DNA from: Bryobacter sp.
GTDB lineage: Bacteria > Acidobacteriota > Terriglobia > Bryobacterales > Bryobacteraceae
Reading direction: 5' to 3'
Assembly (NCBI GenBank): GCA_022843625.1
Contig: JALHNH010000030.1
Location: 17,625-81,624 of the forward strand
Length of the DNA: 64,000 bases
Made by a program: the position numbers and the translations under genes. How positions within the stretch are numbered: the first letter of the stretch is position 1; each line of letters starts with the position of its first letter. A model generated the notes under the pieces. It was not told the origin of the DNA. It made no database searches and saw nothing but the letters and a program-made list of their open reading frames with translations. Below, in pieces: positions 52,471 through 60,702 of this stretch.

Positions 52471-53670
52471 ATGATTACCAACAACACGCTTACCCCTTCC
52501 CAGCGAAGCCTTCTCTTCAATGGAAGTTGCATGGCATTGATCGCCACTGCACTTTGCTTTGCCATCAGAAGTGACGTCTTCGACGCACAGGCGGCTGAGT
52601 TTGCGCTCTCCAAGGAGCAGATTGGATGGACAGCATCCACGGCGTTCTGGGGCTTTACTGTGGCGATGTTGTTTGGTGGACCCCTTTGTGACCGCATCGG
52701 GATGAAGCCTTTGCTTGGGGCAGCATTCGTGATGCACGTGACAGGCGTATTGGTAACCGTGATGGCGCAGGGCTTCTGGAGCCTCTACTCGGCTACTCTT
52801 GCCATCGGGATCGCGAACGGCCTGGTGGAAGCGGCAATCAATCCGCTGGCCGCAACGCTCTACCCGGATCGCAAGGTGCAAAAACTGAACCTGCTGCATC
52901 TCTGGTTCCCGGGTGGCATTGTTATCGGCGGACTGATGGCCTGGATGCTGACCGGGCTCGATATCGGCTGGCGCATCAAGTCCGCAACCATTCTGATCCC
53001 CACCTTGATCTACGCCTGGATGATGTTCCGGCTTCCCTTCCCGCGTACAGAGGCGGTGGCGCAGGGGCTTTCGCTCAAAGACATCTATGCCGAAGCGTTT
53101 CGCCCCATGTTCTGGCTCTTCTTCGGCTGCATGATTCTAACTGCGGCCTCAGAGCTTGCGCCAAATCAGTGGATGCCATCCATCCTGTCGAAGACGACCG
53201 AACTGCCCGGGATCGCCCTGCTGGTGTGGATCAGCGGGATCATGGCACTCGGCCGGGCCTCCAGCGACTGGGTCTTTGCCCGCATCTCTTCGGTGCCTCT
53301 GATGATGGTGAGCACGCTGCTGGCGAGTATCGGCCTTTATACGCTGAGCAGTGTGAGCGGGTCTGCGGCAACGCTGGCCGCATCTGCACTCTTTGCCGTT
53401 GGAGTTACCTTCCTGTGGCCGACGATGCTTGGCATCACGGCCGAGCGGTTCCCGCGCGGGGGTGGCTTTCTGCTGGCGCTCATGGGCGGTGTGGGTATGT
53501 TGAGCAGCAGTTTCACGGTTCCGATGATTGGCCGTGTCTATGACCAGTCTGGCCCTGCAGCAGCGCTGCGAACGGTCACGGTGCTTCCACTCGTGGTTTG
53601 TGTAATCTTTGCATTCCTGTGGTTCGCTGAAAGAAATTCTCCAAAGGTAAAGGCGGTTGGTCATGCTTAG
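52471..53670 (+). CDS. MFS transporter, sugar-type
   Basis: A 399-residue MFS permease with 12 helices. The first loop has FGGPLCDRIGMKPLLG, the RhaT/FucP-like shape, and the central loop carries GRASSDWVFARISSVP. It looks like a carbohydrate or organic anion uptake system rather than a drug pump. It overlaps the sulfatase gene that follows by eight bases (or fourteen from the alternative start), so it belongs to the same operon and probably imports the product of the exported enzymes next to it. Confidence 0.85.
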   Translation: MITNNTLTPSQRSLLFNGSCMALIATALCFAIRSDVFDAQAAEFALSKEQIGWTASTAFWGFTVAMLFGGPLCDRIGMKPLLGAAFVMHVTGVLVTVMAQGFWSLYSATLAIGIANGLVEAAINPLAATLYPDRKVQKLNLLHLWFPGGIVIGGLMAWMLTGLDIGWRIKSATILIPTLIYAWMMFRLPFPRTEAVAQGLSLKDIYAEAFRPMFWLFFGCMILTAASELAPNQWMPSILSKTTELPGIALLVWISGIMALGRASSDWVFARISSVPLMMVSTLLASIGLYTLSSVSGSAATLAASALFAVGVTFLWPTMLGITAERFPRGGGFLLALMGGVGMLSSSFTVPMIGRVYDQSGPAAALRTVTVLPLVVCVIFAFLWFAERNSPKVKAVGHA

Positions 53671-55063
53671 AAGAAGTTTTCTCTCGTCTCTTGCTGCGCC
53701 TCTTCTGGCTCAAAAGCAAAAACGGAAAATGAATGTTCTGTTTGTGGTTGCCGACGACATGAATACCGCGCTTGGTTGTTATGGCCACCCTTTGGTGAAG
53801 ACTCCCAACATCGATGCGCTCGCACGGCAAGGCGTGCGCTTTGACCGGGCTTACTGCCAGGTACCGCTGTGCTGCCCCAGTCGTGCCAGCTTCCTCACCG
53901 GGCTGCGCCCCGATGCAACCGGCATCTGGGATAACGACATGGACATCAGGATCAAGCACCCTGACATCGTTACCCTCCCCCAGCACTTCAAGAACAACGG
54001 GTGGTTCAGCGCACGTGAAGGAAAAATGTTCCACATGAACGTCCCAATGGGCGTGGGAACACCGGCCTTTCAGGATCCGCCAAGCTGGAATCACAACGGC
54101 AGCCCGCAAGGGCTTGAAGACAAAAGCAACGGCATCCTGCACCAGCTCACGCCCAAAACCAGTCGTGGGGCAGCCATCGACTGGATGAGTGTAGCCGAGG
54201 CCAAAGGCCAGGCAGATGAAGATGCTGCTTCGCGTGCGATTGCCCTGCTTGAACAACACCGCAACGACCCGTTCTTTTTGGGTCTGGGATTCGTCCGTCC
54301 CCACGTGCCCCTGGTAGCACCGGCACGTTTCTTTGACATGTATCCATTGGAGAAGTGCAATCCGGTTGTGAATCCTCCCGGCGATGAAAACGATTTGTCG
54401 CCGATGTTCCGCGAAATCCGACCCGATCTGTGGAATAACATGGACATGGACGAAGCCAAACAGCGGGAAGCCTTGCGAGGATACTACGCCAGCACCTCCT
54501 TTATGGACGACCAACTGGGCCGCGTGATCTCAGCGCTCGACGCCATGAAGATGCGAGACAACACCATCATCGTATTCACGGGCGATCATGGCTGGCATCT
54601 GGGAGAACACACGCGCTGGCAGAAGCGCAGCCTGCTTGAGGAATCCGCTCGAGTGCCCCTGATTGTATGTGACCCTCGAACGAGGGTGCGTGGCAAATCG
54701 TCCAGCGCGCTGGTCGAACTGGTCGATCTCTATCCAACACTTTCGGAACTGGCTGGCCTGCCCGCACCTGAGCATCTCGAAGGCCAGAGCTTCGCGCCAC
54801 TGCTGAGCAAGCCGAAGCGTCGCTGGAAGAAAGGCGCCTTCACGCATTTTCAGACGGCACAGACACGCGGCAACGGAATTCGCACACCAAATTACCACTA
54901 CATGGAATGGCGTTCTCCATCTGGCAAAATTGAAGAAGAACTTTACGACTCGCGCAAAGATCCGCGCGAATTTCGTAACGTCGCAACAGACCCGGCCTAC
55001 GCGAATTTGCGCGAACAAGCCAGAGTCCTGCTTGCAGAAGGCTGGAGAGGAAGCAAAGCTTGA
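53663..55063 (+). CDS. Tat-exported sulfatase
   Basis: A 466-residue type I sulfatase. The start at 53663 has AGGCGG six bases upstream and gives a twin-arginine signal (MLRRSFLSSLAAPLLAQ). The metal block VVADDMNTALGCYGHP, the formylglycine motif CCPSR (Cys70), and the GDHGWHLGEHTRWQKRSLLEE block are intact. It resembles the iduronate-2-sulfatase branch, as does the enzyme at 19706. It shares an operon with a transporter, a DUF1501 pair and a ceramidase-like/DUF1080 fusion, so a sulfated glycolipid or polysaccharide is a plausible substrate. Its stop (TGA) overlaps the TTG start of the next gene. Confidence 0.92.
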   Translation: MLRRSFLSSLAAPLLAQKQKRKMNVLFVVADDMNTALGCYGHPLVKTPNIDALARQGVRFDRAYCQVPLCCPSRASFLTGLRPDATGIWDNDMDIRIKHPDIVTLPQHFKNNGWFSAREGKMFHMNVPMGVGTPAFQDPPSWNHNGSPQGLEDKSNGILHQLTPKTSRGAAIDWMSVAEAKGQADEDAASRAIALLEQHRNDPFFLGLGFVRPHVPLVAPARFFDMYPLEKCNPVVNPPGDENDLSPMFREIRPDLWNNMDMDEAKQREALRGYYASTSFMDDQLGRVISALDAMKMRDNTIIVFTGDHGWHLGEHTRWQKRSLLEESARVPLIVCDPRTRVRGKSSSALVELVDLYPTLSELAGLPAPEHLEGQSFAPLLSKPKRRWKKGAFTHFQTAQTRGNGIRTPNYHYMEWRSPSGKIEEELYDSRKDPREFRNVATDPAYANLREQARVLLAEGWRGSKA

Positions 55064-57291
55064 ACAGAAGATCATTTATTCCCATTGCCGGTGGAATGCC
55101 TTTCCTTACGCATGCCCAAGAGGCAAGCAAAGCGGGCTTCGCCGAATCCGATATTACGCCCGCGATTGGTAGCGAGATTCCCGGAAACTACCGGAAGCAG
55201 TTCCACAAAACGCTGCACGATCCCTGCAAAGTGAGAGCCGCTTACTTCGAGTCTGCAGGCAAGCAGGTTTGCCTGGTAGGGCTGGATGCGCTGATGATTC
55301 CGCGGCACCTGGTGGAGAAAATTCGGGCCCGCTTTCCCGGTGTAGACATCATGCTGGGAGCATCGCATTCGCATTCATCCGGCCCCGTCGGTATGGTGCA
55401 ACCCGGTGAATACGATCATGCTTCCAAAGAGATTCAGGATCTGGCCTACAACCAGAGCTCAGCCGCCGATGCCAAATACCTGAAGCTGGTGGAAGACCAG
55501 ACCGTGCAGGCGATCGAGGCTGCTCGCCGCAACTCCCGCACCTCGCTCTGGGGCTTTGGCGCAGGCAAAGAAGATGCTGCCATTTTCAACCGTCGCTTCC
55601 TGATGAAGAACGGCCTGGCAGTAACGCATCCGCGCCCAGGCAACCCTGACATCGTAAAGCCCGCCGGCCCGGTGGATGGCACAGTAACGGTGCTCGGCGT
55701 CTTCAACGAATCGAAGCAACTCACCGGTTGCGTGGTGAATTATTCCTGTCACGCCACGACAAGCCCGCGCGGCATCTCTGCCAACTGGATCTACTTCATG
55801 GAACGCGCGATTCGCGGAGCGTTTGGCGACGGTGTAGTTGTGGTCTTTCTGCAGGGCTTCTCGGGTGACGTCACGCAGGTCGACAACCTCGATCTGACAG
55901 AGACCCCAACCGGTGTCGACTATGCCCGCCTGGTGGGCGGACGTGTCGGCGCAGAAGCCGTCAAGGTGCTTCTCTCGATGAACCCCGGGCCTCCACAGCC
56001 CATTACTACTGCGGTCAAGGAATACGTCGAAGGCCGCCGGATCCCAGGCCAGGATCGTGTTGCAAAAGCCAAGGCCACCATCGCCAATGCTTCTATCAAC
56101 CAAAGCAGTGCCGAGTGGGTCTTTGCCAAAGAGATTGTCCTGCTCGATGCCCAACTCAGCAAGCAGCGCGCTATGCCAATTGAGTTGCAAGCCATCGCCA
56201 TTGGACCGGCAGTCTATGTTGCAGCACCTGGAGAGATGTTCGTCGAACTTGGGCTTGAGATCCGCAAGGCGAGCAAGTTCTCATTCACCAATCCCGTTTC
56301 GCTGGCCAACGGCTGCGTTGGATATGTTCCTACATTGTCGGCCTTCGGCGAACAAGGTGGAGGATATGAGCAGCGTCTCAGCAGTTACACCAACCTTGTA
56401 CCCGACGCGGGCCCGCGGATGGTGCGGGAATCGATCCGCCTGATCTCGACGCTGACACCTTCCCCGGTGAGCAGGCGTGCCAATGGCGCGGCCTTTACAT
56501 CAGCATGGGACTACGGCAATGTTGGCCCGGACAATCCAGCCATCACACCCAAGTCGCCTATCATCCTCTTCAATGGCCGGGACCTTACCAACTTCTATCA
56601 CTACACAAGAGAGAGCAAGCTCGAAGACCCGAACAAGGTCTTTACGATTGCCAACGGGCTCTTGCGGATTTCAGGCCAGGAGTGGGGCGGCATCACAACC
56701 AACGAGATGTACCGCGATTACCGTCTGGTTGTGGAGTGGCGCTGGGGCCAGAAGGCCTGGAACGAACGAGAGAAGAAGGCCCGCGATAGCGGGATTCTGA
56801 TCCACGGTCATGGCCCGGACGGAGGCTACAACGGCATCTGGCTTGAGAGTATCGAATCGCAGATTATCGAAGGTGGCTCGGGTGACATTCTGGTAGTTGC
56901 CAAGAACACTCCGATGTCCGCATCCTGCCTGTGCAATATGGAAGGCAAAGAGATGTACTACGACCCGCAAGGAACTACCATGACGCGCACCAGCGGCCGC
57001 ATTAACTGGTATGGCAGGTCTCGCGAGTGGAAGGACGAATTCGGCTTCCGCTCGAAAAACGAAGTAGAAAAGCCGGTTGGGCAATGGAACCGCCATGAAG
57101 TGATTGCCGCAGGAGATCGAATGGTGAATCTGCTGAACGGAAAAGTTGTGAGTGGAGCCTTTGACCTCTCGCACACCCAGGGCAAGATTCAGGTGCAAAG
57201 CGAACTGGCCGAGATCTTTGTCCGGCGTATTGAGTTGCTGCCGCTTAAAGACGCCGATTGGAAAATGGCCGAATCGGTTTCAGCAAAGTAA
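55060..57291 (+). CDS. Neutral ceramidase-like/DUF1080 fusion protein
   Basis: A 743-residue exported protein. The TTG start overlaps the preceding stop and begins a Tat signal (MNRRSFIPIAGGMPFLTHA). Residues about 22-460 match the N-terminal domain of neutral/alkaline non-lysosomal ceramidase: AGFAESDITPAIG, zinc-site His in GASHSHSSGPVG, NYSCHATTS, and FLQGFSGDVTQVDN. Residues about 500-735 are a DUF1080 (3-keto-disaccharide hydrolase-like, LamG-fold) domain beginning IILFNGRDLTNFYHY with GGITTNEMYRDYRLVVEWRW and SGILIHGHGPDG. Together they could remove an acyl group and bind or cleave a sugar. It is the last gene of the operon; a strong terminator follows directly. Confidence 0.88.
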   Translation: MNRRSFIPIAGGMPFLTHAQEASKAGFAESDITPAIGSEIPGNYRKQFHKTLHDPCKVRAAYFESAGKQVCLVGLDALMIPRHLVEKIRARFPGVDIMLGASHSHSSGPVGMVQPGEYDHASKEIQDLAYNQSSAADAKYLKLVEDQTVQAIEAARRNSRTSLWGFGAGKEDAAIFNRRFLMKNGLAVTHPRPGNPDIVKPAGPVDGTVTVLGVFNESKQLTGCVVNYSCHATTSPRGISANWIYFMERAIRGAFGDGVVVVFLQGFSGDVTQVDNLDLTETPTGVDYARLVGGRVGAEAVKVLLSMNPGPPQPITTAVKEYVEGRRIPGQDRVAKAKATIANASINQSSAEWVFAKEIVLLDAQLSKQRAMPIELQAIAIGPAVYVAAPGEMFVELGLEIRKASKFSFTNPVSLANGCVGYVPTLSAFGEQGGGYEQRLSSYTNLVPDAGPRMVRESIRLISTLTPSPVSRRANGAAFTSAWDYGNVGPDNPAITPKSPIILFNGRDLTNFYHYTRESKLEDPNKVFTIANGLLRISGQEWGGITTNEMYRDYRLVVEWRWGQKAWNEREKKARDSGILIHGHGPDGGYNGIWLESIESQIIEGGSGDILVVAKNTPMSASCLCNMEGKEMYYDPQGTTMTRTSGRINWYGRSREWKDEFGFRSKNEVEKPVGQWNRHEVIAAGDRMVNLLNGKVVSGAFDLSHTQGKIQVQSELAEIFVRRIELLPLKDADWKMAESVSAK

Positions 57292-57320
57292 AAAAGGCCT
57301 CCCTTTCGGGAGGCCTTTTT
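57291..57320. terminator. Bidirectional rho-independent terminator
   Basis: The arms AAAAAGGCCTCCC (57291-57303) and GGGAGGCCTTTTT (57308-57320) form a perfect 13-bp stem with a TTTC tetraloop, followed by T-runs on both strands. It lies between the convergent ceramidase/DUF1080 gene and the TonB receptor and should end both transcripts. It is the strongest terminator in the window. Confidence 0.93.
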
Positions 57321-57333
57321 GCTGCTTCAAAGA

Positions 57334-60300
57334 TTAGAAGCTATAGCGAAGAGCAATCTGGATCTGCCGCGAATCGATTCGCGTGCTGCTGATTACGCCA
57401 TAGGTTGGCGTTCTCAGGCTTGAGCCAGGTTGGGCAAAGTTGGCGTGATTTGGCAAGTTGAAGAACTCACCGCGAAGGTCGACCTTGTGGCGGCCTTCGT
57501 TCCAGGCAAACGCTTTATTGATTGAGGCGTCGAGGCCGGCAATGCCGGGCCCGATGAGAGTGTTACGGCCACTGGTGCCAAAACGGAAGTCCGTGATCGC
57601 AGAGGGATTTTGTCCGATACGATCTACGAACGCCGAGGTATTGAAATACTGTTCGACGGTCTTGGGACCATTGTTGCCGTTCTGGCCAGAGACTACGTCG
57701 GGTGCGCACCAACCGCCCGCACCATTCTGGATGTTTCCAGGTCCGCAGAATGCACTGAAGGGGAAGCCAGCCTGGAAGGTGAGAATGCCACCAACCTGCC
57801 AACCACCAAACATCGCATTGGCTACAGAATTATCGATTCCAAACTTGCGGCCTTTGCCGAATGGAAGCTCGTAGAGGAATGAATTCGTAAGGCGATGACG
57901 GAAGTCGAAAGCGGACAAACCGCGATCGCGCCAGAGCGCACGGTCCGGATCCATTGGAGTGAGAGGATCTCCGTCTGTAGTGCGGACACCGGAACCATTG
58001 TCAATCGACTTCGAATAAGCGTAAGAACTCAAAAGCGTAAAGCCATGAGAGAAGCGATGCTGCAATCGGGCCTGCAGCGAATGGTAGTTCGAGTGGGATG
58101 CCGCATACATGTTCTGGAATGATCCATTGAACTTGGGGAAGGGGCGGTTAGCGTTGGGGTTACCCGGCCGAGGCTGAGGCATGTTGTAGCTGGAGAGCCG
58201 ACGCAGCTTGATACCTGCAGAGCCCATATAGGTGACTTCGAGGGACATGTCCTTGGTTAGCTGACGCTGGACAGCCATCTGCCACTGGGCGACATAAGAA
58301 GTGCGCTCTCCGTACTGATTGATCAGAAGGAAGCTCGGTGCTCCGGCCTGTGTAAACAAGCGGTTCCACGTGAGGTTAGGAGAAACAGTATTGGCCACTT
58401 CTGCCTGACGAATGGTGAACGGAATGTTACGGACGATATCGAATACTGCGTTGCCGATGTCGCGCACATAATAAATTCCGAAGCCGGAGCGAAGCACCGT
58501 CTTCGAATTGAGCTGGTAAGCAAGACCGATGCGCGGCCCGAGATCGTTGCGGTCAGGCACACCCGCACCACGGCCAAAACGGCCGTCACGGACCAATTTC
58601 CAAGTTGGTGGTGCGGGGAAGGCGGGATTGCCCTCATTGATATCGCCAGTACCGGCGCGAACGAAGGTCGGCTCCACAGAGTTGTCCCATTTGAAATCGA
58701 CGTTCACGATTGCGTCATGTTTGTCCATAAAGGGCGATTCGTATTCCCAACGCATGCCAAGATTCAGCGTCAACTTTGAGCTTACTTTCCAGGCGTCCTG
58801 AAAGAAAATCGACATGTAGTTGTTGCGGAAGTTGGCAACCGGAGCGCCAACCTGGCCTTCGGTATTGGACATCACACCCAGCAGCATGTCAGCCATCGGC
58901 TCGCCGGTGTACTGGCCATTCCAGCTGAAGCGACCGCGCGGCACCACAGCACCAATCTGGTTGTAGCGAAGACGTCGATACTCGCCACCAATTTTCATGC
59001 TGTGCTTGCCCTTGGTCCAGGAAAAGTTGTCGGTCCACTGGAAGGTCGTATTCCAGTTGAGGAAGGGGCAGTCGTTGCACTCACCGATATTGCTGAAGCC
59101 CGAAATCTGGAAGACCGGGATGCCCCAGAAGAGCGGATCCTGCGACACGCCCTGCAGGCCAAGTTCTCCCACAACATTGCGAACAGAGGCTCTCTGCTGC
59201 GTGTTCTGCGAGTTGAAGTAGTTCATTCCAAACTTGAACTCATTCACCTTGTTGGAACCAATAACCTGAGTGTGTCCGATGACTCCCTGCTGCCCAAGGA
59301 TCTTTACATTGTTGCCCTGATCAAAAATGGCGGAAGGGATGTACTGCGGTTCCTGGGTTTGGCTAAAACGGAAGAAGTAGGTTTGGTTCGCGGTGCCTGT
59401 CCAATCGGCGCGAGTCGTGAACTGATTGCCGTCGGTGCGGCGGCCTTCGTCGTTCAGATAGTTGTTGGTGATTCCAAGGGCTCCGCCACCGCCCTGATTG
59501 GGCAGCGGGAAAAAGTCGTTCAGGACTTTGGTAGATGTGGGCGCGATGCGGCTTGCCGGAATCGTGGCGTTGGGGAAGACGGTTCCCGGATTCATAGGAT
59601 CGCGAATGCCAGCGGCGCGATTGAGGAAGCCAAAGTTGCCTGAGCGAAAGCGTGCATCCGGCAGTGTTCCTGTCTGGGTGAGCGAGCGGCGTTCGCGCAA
59701 GCCTTCGTAGTTGAACATGAAGAAGAGCTTGTCTTTGCCATTGAAGATTTTCGGTATAACAACTGGACCTGAGATCGTTCCGCCAAACTGATTGCGTTTA
59801 AAGGGTGGATTTACGCGGGCAAAGAAGTTGCGGGCGTCGAAGTAAGAGTTGCGAAGGAATTCAAAAGCGACGCCGTGCAACTGATTCGTGCCGGATTTTG
59901 TGGTGACGTTCACCTGAGCAATGCCGCGACCATACTCTGCGCCGAACACACCAGACTCCACCTTGAACTCCTGCAACGCATCGATCGACGGCAGGAAGAG
60001 GTAGGTATTGAAGTTCGGGTCGGTATTTTCCATACCGTCAAGAGCGTAGTGGTTAAAGTGTACGCGCTGGCCAGCAACGTTGAGCGCAAAGCTATTGCGC
60101 GCTCCGCCCATGCGCTGCTGGCCTTGCGAGGAGGCAGGGCCATTCGTTGTCGCTCCAGGAATGAGCGATGCAAGCTGGAGATAATTGCGCCCGTTGAGAG
60201 GAAGCTCGATGATGCGTTTGTTTTCGATCACCGTACCTACCGATGTCGACTCCGTTTCAAGCACCGGCGCACCGCCTGTGACCTCGATCACTTCGGCAAC

Positions 60301-60630
60301 ATTACCAACGGACAATACAACATTGATGGAAGGAGCCTGACCCACCTGTAATTCAACACCCGTGCGCGATTGCGACTGGAAGCCCTGCATCTCGACCTTG
60401 ATTGTGTAGGCGCCGGGGTTCAGGGCGGGAGCGGAATAGACTCCGCCGTCGTTCGTCTTCAAGACGCGGGAGAACCCGATTGCGGGATTGGAAATAGTTA
60501 CAGTGGCACCGGAAACGGCAGCCCCCGTGGAATCGGTAACTGTGCCATTAAGCTCAGCGGTACCGGATTGTGCGAAACCAAGTCCTGCAGTCAACGAGAG
60601 TGCAGTGAGACAGGTAAGAATGAAGCGCAT
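57334..60630 (-). CDS. TonB-dependent receptor, Oar-like
   Basis: A 1098-residue outer membrane receptor. A Sec signal ends at about residue 20 (LGFAQ), the carboxypeptidase-regulatory-like domain covers about 25-105 (GTVTDSTGAAVSGATVTI), and the plug covers about 110-230 with IENKRIIELPLNGRNYLQLA and LDGMENTDPNFNTYLFLPS. The barrel ends in IQIALRYSF with a C-terminal Phe. This is the large Acidobacterial Oar type thought to take up oligosaccharides or large substrates. It faces the catabolic operon across a shared terminator, and its promoter region abuts that of the amidase (72 bases). Confidence 0.93.
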   Translation of the reverse strand: MRFILTCLTALSLTAGLGFAQSGTAELNGTVTDSTGAAVSGATVTISNPAIGFSRVLKTNDGGVYSAPALNPGAYTIKVEMQGFQSQSRTGVELQVGQAPSINVVLSVGNVAEVIEVTGGAPVLETESTSVGTVIENKRIIELPLNGRNYLQLASLIPGATTNGPASSQGQQRMGGARNSFALNVAGQRVHFNHYALDGMENTDPNFNTYLFLPSIDALQEFKVESGVFGAEYGRGIAQVNVTTKSGTNQLHGVAFEFLRNSYFDARNFFARVNPPFKRNQFGGTISGPVVIPKIFNGKDKLFFMFNYEGLRERRSLTQTGTLPDARFRSGNFGFLNRAAGIRDPMNPGTVFPNATIPASRIAPTSTKVLNDFFPLPNQGGGGALGITNNYLNDEGRRTDGNQFTTRADWTGTANQTYFFRFSQTQEPQYIPSAIFDQGNNVKILGQQGVIGHTQVIGSNKVNEFKFGMNYFNSQNTQQRASVRNVVGELGLQGVSQDPLFWGIPVFQISGFSNIGECNDCPFLNWNTTFQWTDNFSWTKGKHSMKIGGEYRRLRYNQIGAVVPRGRFSWNGQYTGEPMADMLLGVMSNTEGQVGAPVANFRNNYMSIFFQDAWKVSSKLTLNLGMRWEYESPFMDKHDAIVNVDFKWDNSVEPTFVRAGTGDINEGNPAFPAPPTWKLVRDGRFGRGAGVPDRNDLGPRIGLAYQLNSKTVLRSGFGIYYVRDIGNAVFDIVRNIPFTIRQAEVANTVSPNLTWNRLFTQAGAPSFLLINQYGERTSYVAQWQMAVQRQLTKDMSLEVTYMGSAGIKLRRLSSYNMPQPRPGNPNANRPFPKFNGSFQNMYAASHSNYHSLQARLQHRFSHGFTLLSSYAYSKSIDNGSGVRTTDGDPLTPMDPDRALWRDRGLSAFDFRHRLTNSFLYELPFGKGRKFGIDNSVANAMFGGWQVGGILTFQAGFPFSAFCGPGNIQNGAGGWCAPDVVSGQNGNNGPKTVEQYFNTSAFVDRIGQNPSAITDFRFGTSGRNTLIGPGIAGLDASINKAFAWNEGRHKVDLRGEFFNLPNHANFAQPGSSLRTPTYGVISSTRIDSRQIQIALRYSF

Positions 60631-60669
60631 GGCTTAAGGTTTTATCAGCCAAATCGATTGAAGTCAATA

Positions 60670-60693
60670 ACTTTCAGCTAAACTTTCGGCTAA
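60670..60693. repeat. Tandem 12-bp repeat upstream of amidase
   Basis: ACTTTCAGCTAA (60670-60681) is followed directly by ACTTTCGGCTAA (60682-60693), differing at one base, just before the start of the amidase. The second unit and the sequence on to the start codon (TTTCGGCTAAACTcTTGAg) recur upstream of the second amidase copy at about 63641-63659, so the duplicated region includes upstream sequence. The repeat could be a regulatory element or a trace of slippage. Confidence 0.6.
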
Positions 60694-60702
60694 ACTCTTG
60701 AG

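Noticed and set aside
53576..54514. Open frame of 312 codons on the minus strand
   Set aside because: Antisense to the sulfatase and MFS genes, which show intact family motifs; the antisense translation resembles nothing.
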